Shown here: positions 1-7,834 of the stretch, piece after piece
How the letters are laid out: every line of letters begins with the position of its first letter
Numbering within the stretch: position 1 is the stretch's first letter
From: JAZQLP01 sp045542755
GTDB taxonomy: Bacteria > Bacillota > Clostridia > Oscillospirales > UBA644
Length of the DNA: 29,556 nt
Direction of reading: 5' to 3'
Assembly (NCBI GenBank): GCA_045542755.1
Contig: JAZQLP010000158.1
Span: forward strand, 1 to 29,556
Position numbers and translations under genes: made by a program
The notes under the pieces: generated by a model
Told to the model about the DNA's origin: nothing
The model's input: only the letters and a program-made list of their open reading frames with translations
Database searches by the model: none

Positions 1-1224
1 ACCTATATGAGAACCGACTCTCTCCGTGTTTCCGAAGAGGCAGTAAGCGCTGCCGCAGGCTATATCAAGGAGCATTTCGGCGAAGAGTACGCTCCCAAGA
101 CTCCCCATGTTTATAAGACCAAGAAAAACGCCCAGGATGCACACGAAGCCATTCGTCCTTCCGACGTGACCATATTCCCCAACGATATAAAGGACAGCCT
201 TACCAACGACCAGTACAAACTGTATAAGCTTATCTGGGCAAGATTTATGGCTTCACAGATGTCCAACGCCGTATACGATACCCTCTCGGTGGATATCGAG
301 GCCAACGGATATATCTTCAAGGCCAACGATTCCGTTCTCAGATTCAAGGGCTTTACCGTCCTTTATGCGGCGCAGGAGGATGCCGATGACCTTTCCGCAT
401 CCAAGCTCCCCGCAAATCTTGAGCAGGGAATGGCTCTCCCCTTCTCCGAACTCAAATACGAACAGAAATTTACCCAGCCTCCCTCCAGATATACCGAGGC
501 ATCGCTGGTTAAGACCTTTGAGGAAAGCGGCATAGGCCGTCCTTCCACCTACGCAACCATCGTTTCTACCATTCAGGAGCGCGGATATATTTCCCGTGAG
601 GGCAAGATGCTCGTGCCCACCGAGCTTGGCTTTGTTACCAACGATATGATGGTTGAAAACTTCCCCGACATAGTAGACGTTAACTTTACTGCGGGAATGG
701 AAGAACAGCTTGACTACGTTGCTGAAGGCAAAATGACCTACGAGCAGGTAATGACCGACTTCTACAAGGACTTTGTAAAAGAGCTTGAAACCGCCGAAAA
801 GAACAGCCGTCAGATCTCCGTAAAGACCGAGCCTGAGGTCAGTGACGTTAAGTGTGAGCTTTGTGGCAGCATGATGGTGTATAAGGTTAGCCGTTTCGGC
901 AGATTCCTTGCTTGCCCCAACTATCCTACCTGTAAAAATACAAAGGCCGTTCTCAATGTTGCTCCCGGTACCTGCCCCAACTGCGGCAAGAAAATGATAA
1001 TCCGTAAGAGTCGTACCGGTAAGACCTTCTACGCTTGTGAGGATTATGCGGGTTGTAAGTTTATGACCTGGGATATTCCCGTAGCCGATAAATGTCCCAA
1101 ATGCGGAAAGACACTTTTCAAGAAATTCTCCAAGCTCATTTGCTTAAGCGAAGGCTGCGGATTTGAAAAGGCCGCTCCCGCTAAAAAAACCAAATCTGAA
1201 ACAGAAGATAAAACCAATGAATAA
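1..1224 (+). CDS. topA: DNA topoisomerase I, 3' part (partial at left edge)
   Basis: Type IA topoisomerase that relaxes negatively supercoiled DNA by transient single-strand cleavage. Only the C-terminal 407 codons are here. The window opens in frame with the active-site block T-Y-M-R-T-D-S, so codon 2 is the catalytic tyrosine (Tyr319 in E. coli). The rest of the core follows, including the E-S-G-I-G-R-P-S-T-Y-A motif near residues 175-185. After about residue 280 come three C-terminal zinc-ribbon modules with paired Cys motifs: C-E-L-C...C-x5-C, C-P-N-C...C-x5-C and C-P-K-C...C-x4-C, as usual for Firmicutes TopA. A lysine-rich tail ends the protein. The stop codon overlaps the trmFO start by 8 bp, so the two genes are translationally linked. 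Identification is firm; only the N-terminal TOPRIM part is missing. Confidence 0.97.
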   Translation, partial: TYMRTDSLRVSEEAVSAAAGYIKEHFGEEYAPKTPHVYKTKKNAQDAHEAIRPSDVTIFPNDIKDSLTNDQYKLYKLIWARFMASQMSNAVYDTLSVDIEANGYIFKANDSVLRFKGFTVLYAAQEDADDLSASKLPANLEQGMALPFSELKYEQKFTQPPSRYTEASLVKTFEESGIGRPSTYATIVSTIQERGYISREGKMLVPTELGFVTNDMMVENFPDIVDVNFTAGMEEQLDYVAEGKMTYEQVMTDFYKDFVKELETAEKNSRQISVKTEPEVSDVKCELCGSMMVYKVSRFGRFLACPNYPTCKNTKAVLNVAPGTCPNCGKKMIIRKSRTGKTFYACEDYAGCKFMTWDIPVADKCPKCGKTLFKKFSKLICLSEGCGFEKAAPAKKTKSETEDKTNE

Positions 1225-2530
1225 AGTTATTGTTGTAGGTGGCGGTCTTGCGGGTTGCGAGGCAGCCTGGCAGTTAGCCAAGAGGGGTGTAAAGGTAACT
1301 CTTTACGAAATGAAGCCCCATAAAAAGACCCCCGCCCATAAGTCTGACGACCTTTGCGAGTTGGTCTGTTCAAACTCCCTCCGCGCCACGGGTCTTGCCA
1401 ATGCGGTAGGCCTTTTGAAGGAAGAGATGAGACTCCTCGGCTCACTCATAATGGAGTGCGCCGATGCTACGGCCGTTCCCGCAGGGGGAGCGTTAGCCGT
1501 TGACAGAGATGCTTTTTCTGCTCTCGTCACCGAAAAAATAAAGACACACCCCAATATAGAAATAAAAAATGAAGAGATAACCTCTCTCGACTTTGACTGT
1601 CCCGCGGTCATAGCTACGGGTCCCCTTACTTCCGATGCTCTGTCCGAAGAGATAGTTAAATTCTTCGGTCAGGATTCCCTCCATTTCTTTGATGCCGCTG
1701 CCCCCATAGTTACGGCGGACAGTATAGATATGGATAAGGCCTTCTTTGCATCAAGATACGATAAAGGTACCCCCGACTATATAAACTGTCCCATGACAAA
1801 AGAGGAATACGATGCCTTTTATACCGCCCTTGTTTCTGCGGAAGAGGCTCATCTTCACGATTTTGAGGACGATAAGGTCTTCGAGGGCTGTATGCCTGTG
1901 GAGGTTATGGCAAGAAGGGGTTATGAAACCCTTCTGTTCGGCCCTCTTAAGCCCGTAGGCTTGGTGGACAGCAGATATCCCGAAAGAAAGTACCACGCTG
2001 TGGTTCAGCTTCGTAAGGATAATGCGGCGGCTAGCCTTTATAACATAGTAGGTTTTCAGACCCACCTTCTGTTCGGGGAACAAAAAAAGGTATTTTCCCT
2101 TATTCCCGGACTTGAAAACGCCGAGTTTGTAAGATACGGCGTAATGCACAGAAATACTTTTATAAACTCTCCTTGCTGTCTTACCGAAACCTACGAAGCA
2201 AGAAAGAAGAAGGGCCTTTTCTTTGCAGGTCAGATGACGGGCGTTGAAGGATACCTTGAATCCGCGGCTTCGGGTCTTGTTTGCGGTCTTAATGCAAATC
2301 CCCTTATAGAGAAGGATATTATCTTTGGTAACAGAACTGCCATAGGCGCCCTTGCCGCTTATATAAGCAATCCTGCTCTTGATTCATTCCAGCCTATGAA
2401 CGTGAATTTCGGAATCTTTGAGCCCTTGGGTTATAAGATAAAGAAAAAGGACAGAAAAGAAGCCTACTCTCACAGAGCATTGGATGAGATAAAGGCATAT
2501 ATTGAAACTACAGCCAATTACTTAGAATAG
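1217..2530 (+). CDS. trmFO: methylenetetrahydrofolate--tRNA-(uracil-54 C5)-methyltransferase
   Basis: Folate- and FAD-dependent enzyme that makes ribothymidine at position 54 of tRNA, the usual alternative to SAM-dependent TrmA in Firmicutes. The 437-aa product has an N-terminal dinucleotide-binding motif G-G-G-L-A-G at residues 8-13, then the family block L-V-C-S-N-S-L-R with its cysteine near residue 50, and a C-terminal E-G-Y-x-E-S-A-A-S-G-L segment that closes the FAD site. The ATG at 1217 is chosen because the glycine-rich strand begins right after it and the length matches the family. The frame is open further upstream (to 1163), but that part lies inside topA and encodes only a lysine-rich stretch. 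The topA-trmFO order is conserved in many Firmicutes. No clear Shine-Dalgarno is seen, which fits coupling to topA translation. Confidence 0.96.
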   Translation: MNKVIVVGGGLAGCEAAWQLAKRGVKVTLYEMKPHKKTPAHKSDDLCELVCSNSLRATGLANAVGLLKEEMRLLGSLIMECADATAVPAGGALAVDRDAFSALVTEKIKTHPNIEIKNEEITSLDFDCPAVIATGPLTSDALSEEIVKFFGQDSLHFFDAAAPIVTADSIDMDKAFFASRYDKGTPDYINCPMTKEEYDAFYTALVSAEEAHLHDFEDDKVFEGCMPVEVMARRGYETLLFGPLKPVGLVDSRYPERKYHAVVQLRKDNAAASLYNIVGFQTHLLFGEQKKVFSLIPGLENAEFVRYGVMHRNTFINSPCCLTETYEARKKKGLFFAGQMTGVEGYLESAASGLVCGLNANPLIEKDIIFGNRTAIGALAAYISNPALDSFQPMNVNFGIFEPLGYKIKKKDRKEAYSHRALDEIKAYIETTANYLE

Positions 2531-2543
2531 AACGAGGAAAAAT

Positions 2544-3593
2544 ATGAGAATAATAGCCGATTGCATGGGCTCCGACCTTGGAGCCGCAGAACTTCTTAAG
2601 GGTTGCGTTCAGGCCGTAAAGGAATGTGACGTTGATATCGTAGCCGTAGGTAAGAGAGAAGAGCTTCTGAAGGCGATCTCCGAAAACGCTCTTTCCGCAG
2701 ACCGTATTGAAATCGTGGATGCGGAAAACGTTATAGATATGCATGACACTCCCACTGCAGTGCTCAAGGAAAAAGCTGATTCTTCTATGGGTGTAGCTCT
2801 CCGCCTTTTGCGTGACGGCAAGGGTGATGCTATGGTTTCAGCAGGAAACACAGGTGCTCTTCTTGCGGGAGGTACCCTCATAGTTAAGCGTATAAAGGGT
2901 GTAAAGAGAGCCGCTTTGGCTCCTATCCTTCCCTCAAAAAGCGGATACGTTATGATAATAGACAGCGGCGCAAATACTGAGTGCCGTCCCGAATATCTTG
3001 ACCAGTTCGGTATTATGGGCTCCGTATATATGAAGAATGCCGAGGGTATCGAAAATCCCAGAGTCGGCCTTGCAAACAACGGCGCAGAAGAGACCAAGGG
3101 CACACAGCTTTGCCTTGATGCTTATGAACTGCTTAAAAACAACAAATACATCAACTTCGTGGGCAACGTGGAAGGGCGCGGCCTTATGACCGGCGAGTGC
3201 GACGTCTTCGTTTGCGACGGATTTACCGGTAATCTGGTTCTCAAAACCGTTGAAGGTATGGGAAAGTTTATGGTTGGCCTCATAAAAGACCTTTTTATGA
3301 GCAGTATAGTATCGAAGATAGCGGCCCTTCTTGTTAAAGGTAATCTTGACAATCTGAAAAAGAGGGTGGACTATAAGGAAGTCGGCGGCGCCGTCCTTCT
3401 CGGCATATCCAAGCCCCTTGTAAAAGCCCACGGAAGCAGTGATGCCAAGGCTTTTAAAAACGCCATAAGACAGGCGGTCAGATTCGCCAAGGGCGACGTT
3501 ATCTCCCAGATAGCCGAAAGCCTCGAAAGTCAGAAGGCAGAACAGGCAGCAGCCGTAACCGCGGTTGCGGAAGAAAACAAAGAAAATAATTAA
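2544..3593 (+). CDS. plsX: phosphate acyltransferase PlsX
   Basis: Converts acyl-ACP and phosphate to acyl-phosphate, the acyl donor for PlsY, at the start of phospholipid synthesis; a peripheral membrane enzyme. The 349-aa product has the family start M-R-I-I-A-D-C-M-G-S-D, the A-G-N-T-G-A-L motif near residue 100, an I-D-S-G-A-N segment and the V-C-D-G-F-T-G-N block near residue 225. The C-terminal part ends in an acidic and Ala-rich tail. It starts 13 bp after trmFO with GAGG upstream of the ATG. It is followed by an ACP-like gene and rnc, the common plsX-(fabD-fabG)-acpP-rnc arrangement without the fab genes. Confidence 0.96.
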   Translation: MRIIADCMGSDLGAAELLKGCVQAVKECDVDIVAVGKREELLKAISENALSADRIEIVDAENVIDMHDTPTAVLKEKADSSMGVALRLLRDGKGDAMVSAGNTGALLAGGTLIVKRIKGVKRAALAPILPSKSGYVMIIDSGANTECRPEYLDQFGIMGSVYMKNAEGIENPRVGLANNGAEETKGTQLCLDAYELLKNNKYINFVGNVEGRGLMTGECDVFVCDGFTGNLVLKTVEGMGKFMVGLIKDLFMSSIVSKIAALLVKGNLDNLKKRVDYKEVGGAVLLGISKPLVKAHGSSDAKAFKNAIRQAVRFAKGDVISQIAESLESQKAEQAAAVTAVAEENKENN

Positions 3594-3615
3594 TTCAGAT
3601 TTACGGAGGAACTGT

Positions 3616-3849
3616 ATGGTATACGATAAGCTTTGCGAGATACTGGAGGATATATTTGAGCTTGACGAGGGGTTTTTGACCAAGGAAACGTCCTTTTCCG
3701 AAACCCTCAATGCCGATATGGAGGACCTTATTGAGCTTTCCCTTATTATTGAGGAGGAGTTTGATATTCTCGTGAGTGAAACCGAGCTTGAGGACGTAGA
3801 AACCGTTGGGGACCTTGAAAAACTTATAGAGCAAAAATCTGAAGCTTGA
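3616..3849 (+). CDS. acyl-carrier-protein-like protein lacking the phosphopantetheine serine
   Basis: A 77-aa, strongly acidic four-helix ACP fold. It sits where acpP normally sits between plsX and rnc, and has a good Shine-Dalgarno (GGAGG, 3606-3610) before the ATG at 3616. Aligned by eye to canonical ACP, F-x-E-x-L-x-A-D, the helix-II E-L and the E-E-E-F-D block all match. The D-S-L-D attachment motif, however, reads D-M-E-D: Met35 (codon 3718-3720) takes the place of the serine that carries 4'-phosphopantetheine. The gene is intact and no single indel restores the serine. As read, it cannot be converted to holo-ACP at the usual site. A canonical ACP presumably exists elsewhere. A structural or regulatory partner of PlsX or acyltransferases is possible, but that is inference. 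Confidence 0.85.
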   Translation: MVYDKLCEILEDIFELDEGFLTKETSFSETLNADMEDLIELSLIIEEEFDILVSETELEDVETVGDLEKLIEQKSEA

Positions 3850-3886
3850 TCCGGTGTCGGGTCAAAACGTCACCGTAGACGGTGAC
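3846..3886 (+). promoter_or_regulatory. two tandem hairpins in the rnc leader
   Basis: Hairpin 1 pairs 3846-3853 with 3858-3865 (8 bp, one G-U, tetraloop GTGT). Hairpin 2 pairs 3869-3876 with 3879-3886 (perfect 8-bp self-complementarity; in practice 7 bp with a 4-nt loop). They occupy nearly the whole gap between the ACP-like stop and the rnc Shine-Dalgarno (GGAG, 3889-3892). No T-tract follows either, so they are not ordinary terminators. RNase III mRNAs in other bacteria are known to be cleaved by RNase III in leader stem-loops, so autoregulation is an obvious hypothesis. Each stem is short for a classical RNase III site unless the two stack coaxially. Confidence 0.6.
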
Positions 3887-3898
3887 ATGGAGAATAAT

Positions 3899-4594
3899 AT
3901 GAACGAGCAAAACAATAATTTTGAACAACTTGAAGAAAAGATAGGCCATAAGTTTGCAAACATTAACCTTCTTATTAACGCCTTATCTCATTCATCCTAT
4001 GAAAACGAGCACGCCACCAAGGGCGGAAGCAACGAGCGTCTGGAGTTTCTGGGCGACTCCGTTCTTTCCCTTGTGTGCGCAGAATACCTCTATTTCAATA
4101 TGGATAAGGACGAGGGATATCTGACCAAGATGAAGGCAAAAGCAGTTTGCGAAAGCTCCCTTTTTGAGTTTGCCCAGACATTGTCGTTGGGTGACTATAT
4201 GCTCTTCGGAAAGGGCGAAAAGGACGTCGGCAAGCTTCGTCCCTCAACCCTTGCGGATTGTTTTGAGGCTGTTATAGCCGCTATCTATCTTGATGCCGGT
4301 TACGAGGCGGCAAAGGGTTTCGTAGTTCCCTTCCTTACGGAAGTTACTAAGAATGCCGACGAGTTTTTTAAGGACTATAAGACTCTTCTTCAGGAAATCG
4401 TTCAGAAGAATAAGGGCGAGAGATTGAGTTACAGGATAGTCGGTGAAAAGGGACCTGAACATGATAAGGTATTCTCGTGTGAAGTTCTTCTTAATTCAAA
4501 CGTTATCGGAATAGGCGAGGGCCACTCAAAGAAAAACGCCGAGCAGCAAGCGGCCAAGAAGGCTCTCATACTTATGGGCGTGATTCAAAAATGA
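3899..4594 (+). CDS. rnc: ribonuclease III
   Basis: Double-strand-specific endoribonuclease that processes rRNA precursors and structured mRNAs. The 231-aa product has the catalytic signature N-E-R-L-E-F-L-G-D-S at residues 45-54, the second acidic cluster D-x-x-E in A-D-C-F-E-A-V-I-A-A-I near residue 120, and a C-terminal double-stranded-RNA-binding domain ending in K-K-N-A-E-Q-Q-A-A-K-K-A. The start at 3899 is preferred because GGAG (3889-3892) lies 6 nt upstream. The frame extends to a GTG at 3854, but that codon lies in the loop of a leader hairpin and would add a non-conserved 15-residue extension. The stop overlaps the next start (ATGA), so the gene is translationally coupled to the radical SAM gene. 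Confidence 0.96.
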   Translation: MNEQNNNFEQLEEKIGHKFANINLLINALSHSSYENEHATKGGSNERLEFLGDSVLSLVCAEYLYFNMDKDEGYLTKMKAKAVCESSLFEFAQTLSLGDYMLFGKGEKDVGKLRPSTLADCFEAVIAAIYLDAGYEAAKGFVVPFLTEVTKNADEFFKDYKTLLQEIVQKNKGERLSYRIVGEKGPEHDKVFSCEVLLNSNVIGIGEGHSKKNAEQQAAKKALILMGVIQK

Positions 4595-5637
4595 GTCTTG
4601 AAACCTTTGGACGACACGCCACCATCCCCGTATTCGTTCCCCACGCGGCCTGCCCCAATCAATGCGTGTTTTGTAATCAGAAAAAGATTGCAGGAGCGGA
4701 GCTCCCCTTTGAAGGCGTAAAGGATTTTCTCAAGGAAGCCGTTGAGGGTCTTTCGGCCAGATTTACGGGTTGCGACATAGCCTTTTTCGGCGGTTCCTTT
4801 ACGGGAATAGGCAAGGATAAAATGATTGCCTATCTCAAGGAAGCAAATCAGTATCTCGGACAAGGTGTTACCGGTATCCGTCTTTCTACCAGACCTGATT
4901 ATATTTCCGATGAGATTCTGGATATTCTTGAACAATACGGCGTTACGGACATAGAATTGGGTGTGCAGAGTCTTAACGACGAAGTTCTCAAGGCTTCAAA
5001 GAGAGGCCACACGGTAGAACAAACCCTTAAGGCTGTAGAACTTATAAGGAAGCGCTCCTTTAGGTTGGTTTTACAGCTTATGCCCGGGCTTCCCGGCGAT
5101 ACAAAAGAAACAATAACCGCTACCTTTCGGGCCGCGGCGGAATTAAAGCCCGACGGGGTAAGGATATATCCTACCGTGGTTATTGCCGATACCGAGCTTG
5201 AAAGTCTTTATTTGCAGGGGCACTTCGTCCCTCTTTCCGTAGATGAAGCGGTTGAATATTCTGCCGAGGCGGTAAAGCTTTTTTCGTCCATGAACATAAA
5301 TATTCTTCGTATAGGCCTTCATTCTTCCGACCTCTCCCATAATTCGGGTGTGGTTGGCGGACCTTACCATCCCGCCTTCGGGGAACTGGTCATGCAACGT
5401 ATATGCTTGGACGAGGCGAGGAAAATGTTTACCCTGTTGAAGCCTCAAAAGGGCGACGCCTACGTTATCAGGACGGGGCGTGGGGGAATTTCCCGAATGA
5501 CGGGGCAAAAAAGAGCAAATATAACGGCTCTTGAAGAGGAGTTTTCCGTAAAAATTGCCGTTACCGAGGACCCTGATAGGGATATAAAGGACGAGCCTTG
5601 CGGAAAGCCCGTCTTGGAAATAGTAAAAAAGAGATAA
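4591..5637 (+). CDS. radical SAM protein of the bacterial Elp3-like family
   Basis: A 348-aa radical SAM enzyme with the cluster motif C-x3-C-x2-C at residues 21, 25 and 28, inside P-H-A-A-C-P-N-Q-C-V-F-C-N-Q. This is the Elp3-type context (COG1243). A G-G-S-F-T-G-I segment follows near residue 68, then S-T-R-P-D near residue 101, E-L-G-V-Q-S near residue 121 and M-P-G-L-P-G-D. The C-terminal acetyltransferase domain of true Elp3 is absent: about 60 residues after the barrel do not look like GNAT. In many clostridia this gene lies between rnc and smc. Here the rnc end is kept (4-bp ATGA overlap), but smc does not follow. The substrate is unknown; tRNA modification is only suggested by the Elp3 relationship. 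Confidence 0.85.
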   Translation: MSLETFGRHATIPVFVPHAACPNQCVFCNQKKIAGAELPFEGVKDFLKEAVEGLSARFTGCDIAFFGGSFTGIGKDKMIAYLKEANQYLGQGVTGIRLSTRPDYISDEILDILEQYGVTDIELGVQSLNDEVLKASKRGHTVEQTLKAVELIRKRSFRLVLQLMPGLPGDTKETITATFRAAAELKPDGVRIYPTVVIADTELESLYLQGHFVPLSVDEAVEYSAEAVKLFSSMNINILRIGLHSSDLSHNSGVVGGPYHPAFGELVMQRICLDEARKMFTLLKPQKGDAYVIRTGRGGISRMTGQKRANITALEEEFSVKIAVTEDPDRDIKDEPCGKPVLEIVKKR

Positions 5638-5653
5638 CCCATATCGGGAGGTT

Positions 5654-5713
5654 TTTTACGGCGTGAATAATATTCCGCCTAAGCATTGTTTTAGGTTGCC
5701 GTAAAACGGCAAC
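5654..5713 (+). promoter_or_regulatory. leader with mutually exclusive stems before the Gfo/Idh gene
   Basis: Segment 5654-5662 (TTTTACGGC) is perfectly complementary to 5698-5706 (GCCGTAAAA), enclosing a 5-bp stem 5678-5682/5691-5695. The same right-hand segment also forms a compact 8-bp hairpin 5695-5702/5706-5713 with an AAA loop, ending 2 nt before the Shine-Dalgarno (GGAGG, 5716-5720). The two folds cannot coexist. That is the geometry of a switch acting on translation start, although no known riboswitch class is recognised. Confidence 0.45.
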
Positions 5714-5726
5714 ATGGAGGATTAGT

Positions 5727-6719
5727 ATGATAAAATCTGCAGTAATAGGTTGCGGAGTTGTTTCCGTGTGCCATCTGGACGCTGTTAAGGCTTCGGATAT
5801 GGCGGAGCTTGTGGCCGTTTGCGATATAATTGAGGATAAAGCAAAGGCTATTGCCAAAGAATACGGCTGCGCTTATTACACCGATTATAAAGAAATGATT
5901 TGCAAGAAAAAGATCGATTGCGTGCATATATGCCTTCCGCATTGGCTTCATTCGCCCGTGGCCGTCTACTGCCTTGAAAACAACATAAACGTGGTTTTGG
6001 AAAAGCCCATAGCTTCTTCCATTGAGGGCGGCGAGGCCATAGTCGAGGCTGCAAAGAAAAGTTCGGCCAATATAGCAGTTTGCTTCCAGAACAGATACAA
6101 TAACGTGTCCTTGACCCTAAAAAGGCTGATTGAAGCCGGAAAACTTGGAAAACTTAAAGGAGCAAGAGGTTCGGTTACTTGGTCAAAACCCAGAAGCTAT
6201 TATCTTGACAGCGATTGGAGAGGTAAGTGGGCGACCGAGGGCGGCGGAGTGCTGATAAATCAGAGCATACATACCCTTGACCTTATGCAGTGGCTTATGG
6301 GAGGAAAGGTGGAATCCGTAACCGGACACGCCTTTACCGATTATCACGATTACGTTGAGGTAGAGGATACAGCCTCTATCAATCTTACCTTTGAAGGCGG
6401 AGCTCACGGTATATTCTACGCCACCACTTCATATTGCGAAAACTCTCCCATCTTCCTTGAAATAAGCGGAGAAAAAGGTATTGCCGAAATAAACGGCGGA
6501 AACCTTACCGTAAGATATAATGACGGGACGGTGGAAGTCGCAAACAACGATTCAACCGCCCCCAACGGGAAAGATTATTGGGGAAACGCCCACGCGTCTA
6601 TAATTTCGGATTTTTATAAAAATCTTGAGACTAAGCCCTTCTGGATATCTCCCGAGGAGGCAATGAAGACCCTTCGCATCATCAAAGAGGTCTACAAACA
6701 GTCAGGGCTTGATAAATAA
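5727..6719 (+). CDS. Gfo/Idh/MocA-family NAD(P)-dependent oxidoreductase
   Basis: A 330-aa sugar or inositol-type dehydrogenase. The N-terminal Rossmann domain has G-C-G-V-V-S-V-C-H near residues 8-16, followed by the diagnostic E-K-P motif (V-V-L-E-K-P-I-A) near residue 90. The C-terminal alpha/beta substrate domain contains G-G-V-L-I-N-Q-S-I-H-T-L-D, with the family's catalytic His. The substrate cannot be told from sequence. The start has a strong GGAGG at 5716-5720 with 6-nt spacing. An 89-bp gap with folded RNA separates it from the radical SAM gene, so it is probably controlled separately. The next gene starts about 20 bp downstream. Confidence 0.9.
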   Translation: MIKSAVIGCGVVSVCHLDAVKASDMAELVAVCDIIEDKAKAIAKEYGCAYYTDYKEMICKKKIDCVHICLPHWLHSPVAVYCLENNINVVLEKPIASSIEGGEAIVEAAKKSSANIAVCFQNRYNNVSLTLKRLIEAGKLGKLKGARGSVTWSKPRSYYLDSDWRGKWATEGGGVLINQSIHTLDLMQWLMGGKVESVTGHAFTDYHDYVEVEDTASINLTFEGGAHGIFYATTSYCENSPIFLEISGEKGIAEINGGNLTVRYNDGTVEVANNDSTAPNGKDYWGNAHASIISDFYKNLETKPFWISPEEAMKTLRIIKEVYKQSGLDK

Positions 6720-6739
6720 GATTGAAAGGCGGTAAAACA

Positions 6740-7321
6740 GTGCTTTTTATAGTTTTAGGTTTAGCGTTTATTCTCATAACGTTTGAGGTTCCCTTGGTTA
6801 CGGGGGCCGATGCTGCCCAATATATTGACATCTTTCCCGATTTTGTAGGTTATCTGATACTCTTGTTCAGCCTTGAAAAGACCGTTTCGGTAAACAGATG
6901 GTTCAAGGATGCCAGCACCATTGCCGCCGGTATGTTGGCTGTTACCTTCGTTCAGTTTTTGGGAAGCATGAGCTTTCTCCTTCCCCAGAACTTTATGGAT
7001 TCGTCAACCTTTAAGTTTATGGCGGACATCGTAAACTTTATCTTCTCTGCAGGCGCACCCATAATTCTGGCGCTTAATATGGTATTCGTCAGCTTTCTCT
7101 GCCGAGGGCTTGGCCTGTCCTGCGAGGATAGAAAAAAAGAGTTTCTCTCAACCGTATTTTTTGTGTTAACAATAGTATTTTTTGCCCTTGCTGCCTTTGC
7201 GGCGGTAACGCTGTTTATCAGAAATCTCCCCATTCAGGTATGGCATATCGCCCTTCCTGCGGGTATAGTTTTTGCAGTGTTTGCACTCATTGGGTCAAGA
7301 GGCGTAAAGGAGCTTGAATAA
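6740..7321 (+). CDS. six-helix integral membrane protein of unknown function
   Basis: A 193-aa hydrophobic protein with about six predicted membrane spans: the N-terminal helix, one around F-V-G-Y-L-I-L-L, one near A-A-G-M-L-A-V, one around A-P-I-I-L-A-L-N-M-V, one in F-F-V-L-T-I-V-F-F-A-L and one at the C-terminus ending G-S-R-G-V-K-E. Short charged loops separate them. I do not recognise the family. The start is set at GTG 6740 because AGGCGG (6727-6732) lies 7 nt upstream; an in-frame TTG at 6722 would put the Shine-Dalgarno inside the coding region. The gene follows the oxidoreductase by 20 bp, and its end holds the Shine-Dalgarno of the deaminase, so the three genes probably form one transcript. 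Confidence 0.75.
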   Translation: MLFIVLGLAFILITFEVPLVTGADAAQYIDIFPDFVGYLILLFSLEKTVSVNRWFKDASTIAAGMLAVTFVQFLGSMSFLLPQNFMDSSTFKFMADIVNFIFSAGAPIILALNMVFVSFLCRGLGLSCEDRKKEFLSTVFFVLTIVFFALAAFAAVTLFIRNLPIQVWHIALPAGIVFAVFALIGSRGVKELE

Positions 7322-7322
7322 A

Positions 7323-7814
7323 ATGGACAGAATAGACAAAATCAACTATTATCTTGATATTGCCCAGATAGTTGCCGAAAGAGGCACTTGTTTGAGAAGA
7401 CGCTTCGGCGCCGTAATCGTTAAAAATGACATTATCGTAAGTACCGGTTATGCAGGCGCTCCCCGAGGCCGTATAAACTGTTGCGACAGAGGTATTTGTA
7501 TCCGTCAGGAGCTCAATATTCCCAGGGGCGAAAGATACGAGCTTTGCCGTTCCGTTCATGCGGAAGCAAACGCAATCATCGCCGCTTCCAGAGAAGAGAT
7601 GCTGGGAGCCACTCTCTACATGTCCTGTATGGACGGGCAGACGGGTGAGCTTGTGGACGGTACCACCAGCTGTTCCATGTGCCAGCGCCTTATTATCAAT
7701 GCCGGCATTTCCACGGTTATCGTACGAGATACGAAGACCGATTATCGCGTTATAGACGTGGAAAAAGAGTGGATAGAGAACGATTCTTCGCTTTCTTACC
7801 ATGAAGGATATTAA
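7323..7814 (+). CDS. deoxycytidylate (dCMP)/cytidine deaminase family protein
   Basis: A 163-aa zinc-dependent deaminase. Zinc and catalytic residues are His79 and Glu81 in V-H-A-E-A-N-A-I, and Cys117 and Cys120 in S-C-S-M-C. This is the arrangement of dCMP deaminases (ComEB-like), which feed dUMP to thymidylate synthase. Extra cysteines at 53 and 54 (N-C-C-D) and at 59 belong to the insertion typical of that group. ATG 7323 is chosen because AAAGGAG (7306-7312) lies 10 nt upstream; the in-frame TTG at 7314 is too close to it. The gene begins directly after the membrane-protein stop. Confidence 0.88.
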   Translation: MDRIDKINYYLDIAQIVAERGTCLRRRFGAVIVKNDIIVSTGYAGAPRGRINCCDRGICIRQELNIPRGERYELCRSVHAEANAIIAASREEMLGATLYMSCMDGQTGELVDGTTSCSMCQRLIINAGISTVIVRDTKTDYRVIDVEKEWIENDSSLSYHEGY

Positions 7815-7834
7815 TTACATATATTAGGATACTA

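Noticed and set aside
2934..3710. Minus-strand 258-aa open frame opposite plsX and the ACP-like gene
   Set aside because: Shadow of firmly identified genes, with no start signal or motif.
3854..3898. GTG start at 3854 for rnc
   Set aside because: It lies in the loop of a leader hairpin, has no upstream Shine-Dalgarno, and the extension is not RNase III-like. ATG 3899 has GGAG at proper spacing.
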